The notes beneath the pieces were generated by a model, which had not been told where the DNA came from, ran no database searches, and saw only the letters and a program-made list of their open reading frames with translations. From positions 36,727,180 through 36,791,179 of the forward strand of contig OX485808.1 in assembly GCA_950295325.1 (NCBI GenBank): 64,000 nucleotides of DNA. Reading direction: 5' to 3'. The position numbers and the translations under genes were made by a program. Shown here one piece after another: positions 45,851-57,493 of this stretch; the stretch's first letter is position 1, and each line of letters starts with the position of its first letter. The stretch is from Polytrichum commune. Taxonomy: Eukaryota; Streptophyta; Polytrichopsida; Polytrichales; Polytrichaceae.

Positions 45851-48800
45851 GAAGTAAATAAAGTCTCATACGACTAAGGTAAGTGGCCCTGATTAGGACA
45901 TATATCTTAAGCATACACCTACATTTGAGCAGTTTGTGGTTGGGTGTAGATCTAAGAATGGACACCAAAACTTGCCATGTGTTTAAAACATATGTGCTTG
46001 GACTAGAGACTGGACTAGAGACTGGACTAGGTGCTCACAATTTCATAACCATTATAGGTTCAATCACCAACATGAAAAATGGGACCTATAATGATCACTT
46101 AATGAGAATTCAATTTTCACTTTGACAATTAATTAAATATTCACATGAGCTCCATAGATTACGAGGATAATGGATACATGCATAATGTAGAGTTCTGAAT
46201 CATCTCACACTAATCATGAGTTTCGTATCCAAAGAGTAGTAGTTTCCTTTAGACTACTAAAGCCCCCTCCCCTAGAGCCCCTCTTTATTGTGCTTCCAAA
46301 AGGGAAACTAGCACCAAACAATTGTCCCATAGCCATGCTCCTTGTTGTCCTTGTTATCCTTGTTGTGAATGCAATGAAATTGATATCAATGTTTTGAGTG
46401 GCCATAATGCCCATGTGCATGAAATACAAAAGTGAACTTGAAATGTTTTATTCAATAGACCATCACAACGTGCTAGCCACTTGGAGGTGCTAAATATTTG
46501 CATGACAATCAAAATTGAGAAAACACAAAAGACTACCTGAAGAATTTTTTTTTAAAGGAAATGAAAAATATCTCGAATATGTTTTTCAAGAGATAGTAGG
46601 ATAATGGCAAGTTTTTAATGTGACTATTGTGCCCAATGTGTTAATTATGACATTGCAAGGACCACATGGTCATTCCACTAGTTCAATATTTTTGCACAAA
46701 AGTTGAAGAAAGTGGTCGAAGCCATTGTCGTGCCCGTGTGATTCATGACTCAATTGGAAAAACTTGCTAAGTGTTCTCCATTAGGGGGGCTCCAATGAGG
46801 TCAATTGTGTCATATATTCAATACATACATTAAAAGTAGTGATGAGATAAAATTACAATATCACTTACGTGAGGTAATTGAAATGTGAAAATTAATGTTA
46901 TGAATGCACACAAATTCTTTGAAAACGGTTCCCGCATGGGGAACCACTTTTATGCTCACTTGAGCTCCTAACCGAGGTTAGAAGTGGTTCCCCACTACGG
47001 GAACCGTCTTTGAGCTTATTCAAGCTCCTCAAATTCGATGTTTCTCCCCATTTGTATGATGTTACGGAAGGATATTATAACCTAGTTTTATGACTACTTT
47101 CAAGCTTGTATTGACAAAGTTGACCTCGCTGAAGGTCATATAACAAAGTTACCCAATTATACCAAATATCACTGTGCACAATAGTGGGTTTGACCACTCT
47201 CTCCCACATTTTAATGAAAATATTGAACCTAATGACATGGTCCAATTGAATAACCATGTGATTATTGTAGTGTCACCTATTCATTGACCTTCAAAGACTG
47301 GAAAACTTTGGATTACTAAAACTTCCCTAGGTTAAAATTTAATGGTTATGTGCTTGAAAATTGATGCAAGTTCTACTCTACACCAAATTAGGCTAGCAAA
47401 AGCTACAAGGTTGGGGCCAAGTTTTGCATTTACTACGCACAACCCAAATAAATATGATAATTAAGTTATGAAAATCGGGTGGTTTGTTCACGAACCTTTT
47501 TCGGCGTCTCCTCTTTGTGTCACATGATAATTTGGACATAGACATTCAACCCAAGTATGTAGGGGAGAAAGTGCACATAACTTACAAAGACATTGATAAA
47601 TTAGGGATTTCCTATCATAACAAGAACTATGGGAGCTAATAAATTCCATCGTTAAAAGGTGGTGGTAGTGATGAGGAGGTTCCCCAATCTACCAAGCTTT
47701 AACTTGGCAATCTCAATGATAATAACGTTGAGTTCTTTTATCAATCATTTCGAGTCATCAAAAGAATGGTAAAATACAAGCAATACACTACACACTAAAC
47801 TAGTGACACATTAAAGTTATATGCACAACCTCAAGCATATCTCGAAAGACATGGTTCAGGGACGAGTCTAGTCCGGCATGTTGTATTATGAACTTTTTGA
47901 CAAACTTGGGTTGGGAGTTAAAAAAAACTTAACACATAACAAAACTCCTTGCACAACATTACTCAACTTATGAGATGTATTCAGCTGCCCTGATTTCAGA
48001 TTTTGTCTGAAACACTAGAAAGCTTTATTCTTGAATATATTGCATGCCCCACGAACACAACTCTCTCATCAATTGAGTTATGTTATGTGCATGTTTATTA
48101 GGGTCGTTCGATTGATAGTTTTACTATAGGTCGAGTTCGATGTCGTTGTTCACATTGATCCCTTCATTATGAGAAGCAAGATGTGAATCCATAAAACTAA
48201 CCCAAAAAAAATTGTCTTTAACACACGGGTTGCTTTGAAGCTACTAATTGATATGGCCATTTATTTCCAGTTATATCACCCTAAACATTAGAGACTCTGG
48301 TTTAGGGCAAGTCTTTCATAACATTATTCAGTGGTCCTTCTTTTGTCTCTTTTCGATCATGGGGAGGTCAGATGATTAGCAAGCAACATAGTGTGTAGAT
48401 AGACATGCCCAGTTTATATATATGTTGCCTTTGTGAGATCAACTATAATGAGCCTTTGGGCACTTGATACGGTGGTTGGCACCCATCAAGTATAAAGAGT
48501 AATGGGAATTGCATGTGCCCAATTTATGAAAACGGTGCATGTATAAATGCCACATACAAGCAAGCTTCAAGTCATTATAAGGTATGTAGTCCTAAAGTGG
48601 GTTGTGATCTTAAACATTTTCTAGCATATAAGGACATGTTTCAATCTGAAATATACATATATGAAAGAAAACCATTCAAGAAAACCTACGACCACCACTT
48701 CAAGATACTCATTTTCATTATGAAAATAACACAACTAACTCTCATATTCCTCATTTGGATTTGCTATTGTGTTCATATAAGTTTTCTTGGATTGTCAAAC

Positions 48801-49224
48801 CCCTACATACGTTGGAGTGTTGAAAGTGTCCACTTTAAGCAAACTTGCTTTATGTGATGTTGAACATGGTGGTGGCAAGATCTATCAAAAGTTATGTAGG
48901 GACATAGTTTTAAGTCATTCCCACTCCCACAACAACTCTAACAAGAGTTGAAAGATGTTAGGTTCATACTTGTACATTTATGTATAACATTATCCGAGAT
49001 TCAACATGATTAACTTGGGTGAAGAGTTGTCACTAAATATCAAGGTTGAGGTGTCTATAACCAATAAAATAAGAAAGTATGCATCTATTTAGGAAGAGGA
49101 ATAGTAGGGAGATATTTGTTTGCGAAGAGAAACAAATTCCAAAGACAATGCACAAAAATTAAATGTTTTCATGAATATTGAAATTGCTGCAATGTTTAAA
49201 GCGGTATAGTTAGGGTTACACATA
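45851..49224. other. gene-free region
   Basis: A triplicated ACTGGACTAGAG motif occurs at about 45998-46032. About 47480-47790 contains broken stretches that look protein-like on the plus strand (for example KYVGEKVHITYKDIDKLGI), but I could not assign them. Otherwise AT-rich with short random frames; the double cruciform at 46925-47007 is listed separately. Confidence 0.4.
46925..47007. repeat. inverted repeat whose arms are themselves palindromic
   Basis: The left arm ACGGTTCCCGCATGGGGAAC (continuing CACTT) pairs with the right arm 46982-47007 (AAGTGGTTCCCCACTACGGG, continuing AACCGT). Within each arm GGTTCCC pairs with GGGAACC across a 5-6 bp centre. The loop between the arms is about 32 bp. 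Confidence 0.8.
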
Positions 49225-49510
49225 GAGTAGAACCACCTATTCCCGACCCATCACGACTCTATAGGGTGCCATAATTTCTTTCAAGTTGGGATTCATTTTG
49301 GTAAAAAAAATTCGTGGGTGGGTGAAACAAGGTCCCACGTTTCATAATTTCTAAGGGTTAGATTCCATATAGGACACTCGCCCATTGAATTCTAGTGGAA
49401 ATGTAAATGCCACCATGTGGACTCTACAAATCCACTAGAATATGGTGGGCGAAGCAACCTACTTGGCTAATCCTAAGTATCCAAGTTTGGTTGTGATATC
49501 ACCAACAAAA
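49225..49510 (-). repeat. repeat family C, copy 2 (inverted)
   Basis: Reverse complement of about 45560-45850: GTCGTGATGGG, GGCACCCTATAGAGTC and CATGAAACGTGG-like blocks appear in mirrored order, with the small MITE at 49355-49473. Confidence 0.65.
49355..49473. mobile_element. 119-bp Tourist-like MITE with TAA target duplication
   Basis: Ends GGGTTAGATTCCATATAGGA and, as reverse complement of the right, GGATTAGCCAAGTAGGTTGC. TAA lies on both sides (49352-49354 and 49474-49476). Same family and same insertion event as 45588-45709, seen on the opposite strand. Confidence 0.75.
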
Positions 49511-49544
49511 TTAATTGGCAAAAGACAGTGGCATATTGGTATAG

Positions 49545-50290
49545 TTGGGGAACTCCACTAAGATGGGTGTAGAAATTCAATGGAAGCGGGCCGCTACAAG
49601 TGACTTGTCAATGCTATTGGACACATTGCTCGATCTACATCTGGAATTACATAATGTTGATCGAACTCTTGTTGACAAAGTCAAGGCTAAGCTCAAATGT
49701 TGGAGCTCTACACAACTATCATTAGTTGGTAGAACCCTTATTGTGAAGCACGTGTTGATGCCATCTTTGTGGTATTTCACTACGGTGTGGGTAGGCTTAA
49801 AGAGAGTTTTAGTAAATGTTAAGGCCTTGTTACGCAATTACTTGTGGTGTGGATCCAAGAACACAACACACACAAGTAGGAGTTGGGGTGATTGTATGAT
49901 CCCGAAAAAAATTGGAGGCCTTAGTCTTACTTCTTCAGAGGACGCTATGAAGGCATTAATGAGCAAGTGAATCATTCAAGCAATCATGCATGGTCATGCT
50001 AATATCCAAATTTTTATGAGATTCTGAATTACTCAGTTACAACCTTCCTACCATGACAACTAGGGTCCAACCTCTCTTTGGTTGTTCTCTCCGAACTTCT
50101 CCAACCAAGGTGGGTCTCAAGTTTGGCGGCACATCACTCAGTCTTGGAAGGTGGTGGCCCGTAAGGTTGTGTTTCTCTATCCGTCTTGCCTAGAGGACAT
50201 CTAGTTAAACTTTTGCTAGCAAACTAACCCAAGGAAAACAACCATGGTACTAGGTCTGAAGGAAGATTGTGCTAGCGTTTATAAGGCTTA
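49545..50290 (+). mobile_element. L1-like LINE fragment (end of reverse transcriptase)
   Basis: The frame 49545-49970 reads KVKAKLKCWSSTQLSLVGRT, LIVKHVLMPSLWYFTTVW, LLRNYLWCGS and MIPKKIGGLSLTS, which match the thumb and connector after the reverse transcriptase in plant L1-type LINEs (KL.GW....LSLAGR..LIK.VL....Y). After a stop it continues in pieces as WRHITQSWKVVARKVVFLYP to about 50200. It is truncated and inactive. Confidence 0.8.
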
Positions 50291-51955
50291 ATGTCACATT
50301 GGATTAAGGTTTCTAAAAACAATCCATGTTTTAACTCTTTCATTCCTTCTACATTAGGCTTAATCAACACTCTTAGGATTTATTGATGCTTTCTCAATCG
50401 TGTGTGGTTCCATCCTACATGTGTGGAGTCTTGTCACTCTAATTCCATCCATTATGTCAATCTTGAAGTTCAAGAGCTTGGGCAATAGTCTTTGTATCAA
50501 CAATTATCTTTTGTATTAGTCATAGTCTTCCAAAATATTCTCATCCATTTGGGGTTAGTAATCCTTCCTTAATTAGAATGACATTTAATCCAATCCAAGC
50601 ACACATCAAATTGCTTCTTCATTTTATTGATCTTTCATTAGTCTCAACCAAGAATTCCACTTATCTCATATTCGTCATTGCCACACAACACACAAATGCT
50701 TGCTCAATTCTTGCAATAACTCCAAGGCAACCATACATGTTTATAGATTATAGCCATTTAGTCATAAGCCAATGGTTTTTGCTTAGTCTAACCTAATTTC
50801 AATCATCACATGATGTTTTCTATAATCATATCAAAGTATGTTATTCGTCGACTAGACTATTTGCCCACCCAATATCATCATTAATATTGATTTTTCATCA
50901 TGTCTTTATCAATCCTTAACATGTCTTAGTCATCATAACCATGATGATCTCTAACAACTTCATAACAACTCAATAATATTCTTCATTGGAGCTCATCGCT
51001 TTCTCATCTCGGTTCATTGTCACTCACTCAAACTTCACTCTCGCAACACTATTTCTCTCTTTGTCTCTCTTCATGGCTATAGTCTGCCCCTTAACCTGCT
51101 CTTGGTTCACTCATTGGCCTTCAACTCTCTCATGGTACTTCATCTGTTGTTTTGCCACTCTTGAAGTTTGTTTCTCTATGTCATCACATCTCTCTCGGTT
51201 GAGGTTATTCCATATATTAATGCCTATAGAATGTCGCCCAAGGAGACTCACTAGCTTAGGCTATAGACATTTCAAGCCTCAAGTAGTATGCAACTTCTTC
51301 CCCTCTCAATCACTTCTATCATTGACAATACATTTCCCTTTCACTGACTTTTGTTCTTGGATTTTTACTTGGCTATAGTCAAGATACTTCCTCCAAAGAC
51401 CTTCTTCTTTAATCAACATAGGTTGCAGATCTTTGACTCTAATCCCATCATGTTTCTTTCACATGAAAGACTATAGCCTCTTTTGAACTCCTCATATATC
51501 AAGCGTCAACATTCTTATCTCTCATGCTTCACTCAACAACTCCTCTTACATTGCATTAACTCCAAATGTTGAACTAAAAAATAACATCATTCTTGCAGCA
51601 TGCACATTGAGTTCATCATCGGTCCTTTTGCCGAAACATCTCAATTTACAACTCTATATATTCGCGTCCATTCCCATAGCATAAGGTGGCAATGTCTTTT
51701 ACTATAATTTCTATCTACTTTCTAGCATCACACTGGATTCTACAACGTTCTTGCGTATGGCATGTTTTTGTTTCGCTATGGCTTAGAAAATTTAACAAGA
51801 AGTCCCATCATCTTCAAGCGGTAGTCTTCTTATTCCTTTGGGGCTCCAGGTAGTTGTAACCTCTAAAATTGCCTTCCCAAGACTATATCCTCATTATCTC
51901 ATCCTAGAAGGCCTTCCATCTACTATGTCATCAACTTTATCATCAATGAAGTATT
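50291..51955. other. no gene recognised
   Basis: Pyrimidine-rich on the plus strand (many TCTC, CATC and CTTC runs), with open frames such as 50986-51378 whose composition (Ser, Leu, Phe, Cys) follows from that bias. Nothing was recognised. It separates two L1-like LINE fragments. Confidence 0.4.
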
Positions 51956-52250
51956 TTCCCACGTAACACAAGAATATGGCCGAAAAAACATATTACATGA
52001 AATTTGGCAACTGAATCTCTAGTGGAAGACGGAGTATCGAGTGATTTGTTATAGCATTACGATGGATAGAGCCTTGGTTCTTTACAAGAAAGGGTTGCGT
52101 CACTTCCGTGACATATGGGATCCATGTCGGAATCATTTTATGAGATGGGAGGAAGAACACACAAAATTCTCCCTTGCTAGGAATTATTGTGATTTTTAGT
52201 TTTTAGATGTTGGAGTTTTACAACTCCTTATGTTCACAGGTGCTCAACCA
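51956..52250 (+). mobile_element. second L1-like LINE fragment
   Basis: The plus strand reads KTEYRVICYSITMDRALVLY, KKGLRHFRDIWDP and HFMRWEEEHTKFSLA, the segment that follows the reverse transcriptase in plant LINEs (LY..GL.H..D.WD....F..WEE....F.L). It ends at a TAG after NYCDF, with broken continuation. It may be a separate copy or the continuation of the 49545 fragment across an insertion. Confidence 0.6.
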
Positions 52251-52534
52251 AATTGATGTTCCACCTACTTCACATGAATGAGTTGGTTTGTATAAGAATT
52301 CGGAAGATGCGATTCTTGAACATGTGGTTTGTGGTGGGTACTTAAATGAATTCAAACATGGCTCATTTCAATCTAGTGGGAAGTTTATGGGCATTTTTTT
52401 CTTCTAAATAAACAATCGGGTCACAACACTTCGCCGAAACTGAAGTGAAACCAAATGATTGCATTGCGAAACCCTCCATGGCCTTCTTGGGATGTGTGAC
52501 ACGGGTTCATGTAGTCAAATTTTACGCATATGTG

Positions 52535-52990
52535 CTATAGTTCTATAATTGCCCATTGGCTCAACAAGTGTGGCACTACGCGGCTAATATCACATGCCAG
52601 CTCTTTGCCAAGAAGGTAACCTTTGTTCTTGGAAATACTTTTCAATGCCTCCTTATCAACCTCTTCGTAAGCCGCTAAAATCCTTTGGCCAAATTTGGTA
52701 AAAGTAGTTTCCCTTGGATTATCAGGCGGTGGAGAAATGATCTTCTTTTTAACACTTTGCATTGGCAAGTGGATGAAACACACCAAATAATGTGGGGCTC
52801 TTTGATTGACTATGGTAGACCAAAATGGCAACAGATTCTTCAAGATTTGGAGAAAGCTCCAGACGTCACCTATCAAGATGTGCTTAAGGAATTTGACTCG
52901 GCTTGGTGTGTCAAAGGTCTTATTGTGATTGGTAGTGGTTTGATGGATACTTGGAAGGTTTGGCATTGGATGGGCATTATTTCTTGAATC
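52535..52990. other. two opposing unassigned open frames, probably transposon-derived
   Basis: Plus strand 52685-52987 encodes 100 residues (WRNDLLFNTLHWQVDETHQI, LIDYGRPKWQQILQDLEKAP, VLKEFDSAWCVKGLIVIGSG). Its composition is protein-like and it is rich in Trp. Minus strand 52690-52535 reads QRILAAYEEVDKEALKSISK and LGKELACDISRVVPHLL, also protein-like. They are read on opposite strands and neither has a clear gene structure. I do not recognise either. Their position among LINE fragments suggests debris of a mobile element. Confidence 0.3.
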
Positions 52991-53084
52991 CCCTTTGGTT
53001 GCGTTGGTTCCCCTTGGTGGTTGTACTTTTTCCCTTGCAATTGGATTTGTCTCAATTTGTACCCGCCCCCAAAAAGAAAGATCT

Positions 53085-53205
53085 CACTAGGGAATCAATA
53101 GTGTCATGACACATGTTCTTGGTTGTGAGTGCTCAAGTGAAGAGGAACTCGTCTCAAGATGAGCCGTTATGGCAAACTCTAGAAATTGGTAATGTGTTTT
53201 GGGCC
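53085..53205 (-). repeat. repeat family C, partial copy 3 (inverted)
   Basis: The reverse complement matches about 45431-45570 (CACTTGAGCACTC, GTCATGGCA/GTCATGACA, and TCTTGAGA blocks in the same order). Confidence 0.6.
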
Positions 53206-54254
53206 ACTTTTGGCTTTAAAAATTCACAATAATTTCAATGCAAGGACTAAAACTATCACAAAATCGAAGTCCTCTTGATTTCTATCTTCCTACATGGGAA
53301 ACATTTGCACCACCTTATACTTCTCCACATTTGGCGCATAATCTTTTAAGTGATCGGTGCATTCACTCTAGGTAATCTATAGGTTAACCCATAACCACTC
53401 ATCTAAATCCCAATGCTTGGTTAAGACAGTTGTCAAAACCCTTACGAGGAGAAACAATGACAAGCCGCCACGACACAAATGCTAACTCCGTTCACCTTAC
53501 AAATACAGATCTCATTCACGTCGGAATTACACGACCGTGATGAGCAGTAAAATAGACATGGTCCACTATGAATGCCTCGACCTTATTAAAAGCGAAACGG
53601 TGGATAAAAGATGAACAATGTTACGAACACCCACATCCCTTACTTAGTCTAATTACATTCTCTAATTACAAGCGATCCTTACATGCCAACTTGTAAAGCA
53701 AATAGGAGCGAGCTGCTCACAACTCCAACCCCCATGGTTTTATGGGTTTAGCTTAAAAGGACAAAGGATGCTTTTGATACTACTGTAGTAGTAGTCGTAG
53801 TAGTGGAGTCAACTTTGAAATTCAAATTCAAATTTCAAGGCATTGGCAAATAGTGAGTCAACTTTACCCCTGTGTTGGGGTGAGTGGGTGAAGTTAAAAT
53901 TTTGAATGGTGGCACTGACTGACGAGTCGAACTTGAAGCAACCTGCACTGGCAAGTAGCGTAAGAACTGTGAACCGACCATTAGCCCTGCACCCCCAATC
54001 TCACCCCCAGGCCCCCAGGCACCCAGGCACCCAGGCAGGCGACAAACGAATGAACCCCGCCCGCGGGCGGTGGGGGAAAAAAAAGGAAAAACAAAAGGAA
54101 AAGGAAAAAAAAAGTAATGTCAAGTTGCCCCCCCCCCCCCCACCAACCCCTCACATTTTTGTCACCAGAAAAAGTTACTTTTTATTTAAAGCCAACGAGT
54201 CGGAGTGATGTTTCGTAGCGCCTATCAAGGGGGAGGGTGAAAAATGTTGATTGC

Positions 54255-54306
54255 TATCTATCTATCTATCTGTCTATCTATCTATCTGTCTATCTATCTG
54301 TCTATG
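54255..54306. repeat. TCTA/TCTG microsatellite
   Basis: About 13 tetranucleotide units, TCTA with interspersed TCTG. Confidence 0.95.
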
Positions 54307-54454
54307 TTGACATGTGCCACCAGGTTGATGCTTTCCCTGTCCAAATGATCTTGGGTCAATATCATATTACAAAAACTTATGACTTTGTTGATTCGACCAA
54401 ATAACACTTCGGTAAAACTTGTCTCGGGTTCACATACGAGCTCGCGGCAATGAT

Positions 54455-54459
<5 letters not shown>

Positions 54460-54491
<32 letters not shown>
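54460..54491. repeat. (CT)n microsatellite
   Basis: About 16 CT units. Confidence 0.95.
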
Positions 54492-54495
<4 letters not shown>

Positions 54496-55360
54496 GTGGT
54501 AATAGGCATTCATGATTGCATGGGACGATAAATTAATGTGGGGTAACATGATTGCACGTTTTAGCGTAGAACATGGTGATTGTTGTTTTAAGAAATTGTA
54601 ACACCTAAATTGAGATTAGAGACTCCAAATGAGTTTGGTGAGGCTGAATTATGATGACTCAGCAATAACCTTGTAAGGTGCAAAGTTTTCTTGCATCCCC
54701 CATGGTAGGTGTTGGGAAATGAAGTCCAACACATGGCCGCATGCCGCCTAGGGAGGTTATTTCTTGGGCTATGGGTTTTGGTTACATTCCCATTTCATGT
54801 CTTCAAGTACTCTCCAAATCCAACATGTCCTACAAACTCAACGGACTTCATTTGTACCTTGAAAAAATACCCAAAAAACACCCACATCCAAATCGAGCAA
54901 GAGGGAATGATTGCATACAAGTGTCCTTCTCATCCGCTCCCATCCCCCAAAAATTGAGAAAAAGCAACAAACAACAACAATAAGAGATCCTTCTCCTCGT
55001 GATGAACAAGTAGTAGTTTTAGCCACGTAAACTCTTAAAGTTTAAACTTGCGTGCATTAGTGCAAAATAGTTAAAACCTTTGGAAGAAATCTTCTTCTTC
55101 CTTATATGTGTGCCCATAAGTGCCTTTCATTTGTCAAGGATCTAAGAAGTGTTGTGTTGACTTGGGGGGGGGGGGGGGGAGAGTTATTTATCCTACTTGT
55201 TACATGTAACTATCGACACGCTGGTTCAAGTTCCAATGCAATTGGGGCTCCTTGCACATGGTCACATTGTTGAATGAACTCCGATCATTAGGGATTGTTT
55301 TCGCTCTACTTCTAGTGTCCCCATTTTACACAACCCGTGTATCATATTGAGACAAAAAGA

Positions 55361-55570
55361 TGGAATCATCGCATATGAATGCACCTCTCATCCATTCACA
55401 TCAAAACTTCACCGGTTATAAATTTGTGGCCAATTTGTCGCAAATGAAATCTAAAATGCTTGTATTCGGACTTGTAAAGCTAATAAACTCAAAATAACAA
55501 CATCCAAAATGCATATTATGTCAAGGATTCTATGGTGGATGAATGAGAGGTACACTCATATGTGATAATC
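55361..55570. mobile_element. foldback/MITE-like element with 37-bp inverted ends
   Basis: The left TGGAATCATCGCATATGAAT (then GCACCTCTCATCCATTC) pairs with the right, whose reverse complement reads GATTATCACATATGAGTGTA (then CCTCTCATTCATCCA). A (CT)n run follows directly. The same terminal motif is found singly at about 37290, 44575 and 54905, so it is a dispersed family. The exact ends and target duplication are not clear. Confidence 0.6.
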
Positions 55571-55619
55571 TCTCGCTCTCTCTCTCTCTCACCCCTACTA
55601 TTCAAAAGGCATTTACTAA

Positions 55620-56029
55620 GGGTTAGTTTACACTACATTGGAGAAGTGCACGAGTCAATCAAGAATTTCAACCCCATGCAAGGTTATTTAAGACAATGGT
55701 TGTTTATGGCAAACAAGATAGGAAAAAAAAACATTAAAAAAAACCTCAAGGTGGAGTTCTCTTGAGGCCAAGTCTCTTATCCAAGGGTTTGAGGTTACCA
55801 AGAAACTTGACCTCCGAAGAACTCCCCTAGCGAAAAAGAAAGGAAAAAGGTTGCCATATTAACAACCATGTCATTTTTTCATCCATGATTGAAGTCCTCC
55901 ACCAAAAAAAATTCTCATCTGTACTGTAAACCCCGGTTGATGAAGGACCTATCTCACGCCCAATCATATTATTCCATTCCCCTAAAACTCCTAGCCAATG
56001 CACTTCTTCGCTATAGTCTAAACAGGTCC
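55620..56029. mobile_element. PIF/Harbinger-like non-autonomous element with TAA target duplication
   Basis: The left end GGGTTAGTTTACACTACATT and the right end (reverse complement GGACCTGTTTAGACTATAGC) are imperfect inverted repeats. TAA flanks both sides (55617-55619 and 56030-56032). The ends resemble those of 14426-16524. No coding region inside. Confidence 0.55.
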
Positions 56030-56032
56030 TAA

Positions 56033-57480
56033 GCCCCTCTTCCCATTTCTTGGAATGTGCACAACGTGTACATCCTACGAGGGAGAATGCGCTTGCCCTA
56101 CCTCGAGGGAGGGATCAAGGGTTTTGGGGGGCCATTGTTTTTTCCCTTGTTTTGTTGGGTGAAAGTCGTTTCTCCCTTCTTCGAGGTAGGAGACAAAAAA
56201 GTGGTTGCAAGTCACCTGAGAGGCTTTTGATCGAGCTCCGCCATTCAAATCTCGGCGGCTTCCTCATCTTCCTTTTTTTTTTTTTTTTTTTTTTTCCCGT
56301 TAGTAGGCTGGGACGACTTCACAGTATCTTTTGGGGGGATCCTTCAAATCTAGTAACAAATTGCGAGTGCATGCTCGACATATGGCAAGGTTTTGTATCT
56401 ATAACTTGAACGCTTCCGCTTTTGAATATTCGACAACATTTATATATAGAGAGAGAGAGTAGAAAGTTTACTCTAGGATCCAAGGACTAAAAGAAATGCC
56501 AAAATTTGAATCCAAGGAGTTCACACAAACTATGGGTCCAATATACAAAAAAAACTAAAGTGGCCTCGCTTTTCCATCAAATCTTGTTGTTCCCCACTCA
56601 AGAAATATAGTCCAACATATAAAAAACTAAAGTGGCCTCACTTTTTCATCAAATCTCGTTGTTCCCCACTCAAGAATTATAATCCTATATACAAAAAAAT
56701 TGAAGTGGCCTCGCTTTTCCGTCAAATCTTGTTGTTCCCCACTCAAGAAATATAGTCCTCCTACTTTGAGAACTGATCTTGAGTTTGGATGTAACGTCTA
56801 GTTTACCCTCATTTCTAAGTGACTTGAAGTGAACAATCCCCGTGTAAAGGTAGTGACTGAGATTAAGGTTGATTATGGGTTAACGTCGGGGAATGTTGAT
56901 GGGAACCTAGCACGTCATTTGTTTTTGTTTTTGGAATTTTGTTTTGGCTTAGGGAATCTCTCAAAGTGTCCGCCTAGGGTGTTTGATTTGCCCTTGAGGC
57001 AAAATTTCATAGGATATTGTGAATGTTTTTGGACAAGAATATTATAGGAGTGTTCCCTTTCACTTGTGCTAGAAACTTATAGTTTAGTCATTATTTTTCA
57101 TAACATACATTTGTTAAAGTTATTTGAAAAGTGACATGGTCTTACATCGTATCCCAACGCATCATTACTCCCCCATCATGTGTTTAAGAGTTTAGTCGGA
57201 AAGTCTTCATAGTTAGGGCTTCTCACACAACATAAACGCCAACAAGGGGAAACTACTTGGGCCCGCCACCAACCAATTGTCGAGCCCAACATGATCAGTA
57301 GCTCTTGATCTCTCCCATAGGATTTACATGAAGATGGATACCAATATGTGGTTTTTCCTCCGATGATAGCTCCAATGGAAAGATTCTTGAGGAGTGGGAG
57401 AATGAGTTCACGATTATCTACACCATGATGTTTTTTTGCATTAACACCTATGAGTTCTTCAATCATGATGAGCTAGAGGA
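56033..57480. other. no gene; contains a threefold tandem repeat
   Basis: At about 56535-56760 a unit of about 75-80 bp (AAACTAAAGTGGCCTCGCTT ... TTGTTCCCCACTCAAGAAAT) occurs three times. A T run lies at about 56272-56295. About 57180-57480 may hold the decayed beginning of the transposase that follows, but I could not recognise it. Confidence 0.5.
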
Positions 57481-57493
57481 TAAAGGATAATGT

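Larger units (their letters stand above)
53206..55360. other. gene-free region with simple repeats
   Basis: Contains a short GC-rich patch (about 53980-54070, repeated CCCAGGCA), an A-rich GGAAAA tract, a C run at 54128-54141, and a G run near 55166-55178. A partial copy of the GCATACAAGTGTCCTTCTCA terminal motif lies at about 54910. No coding region recognised. Confidence 0.45.

Noticed and set aside
50986-51378. 130-codon open frame
   Set aside because: Composition follows from a pyrimidine-rich strand; no motif, and neighbouring frames look the same.
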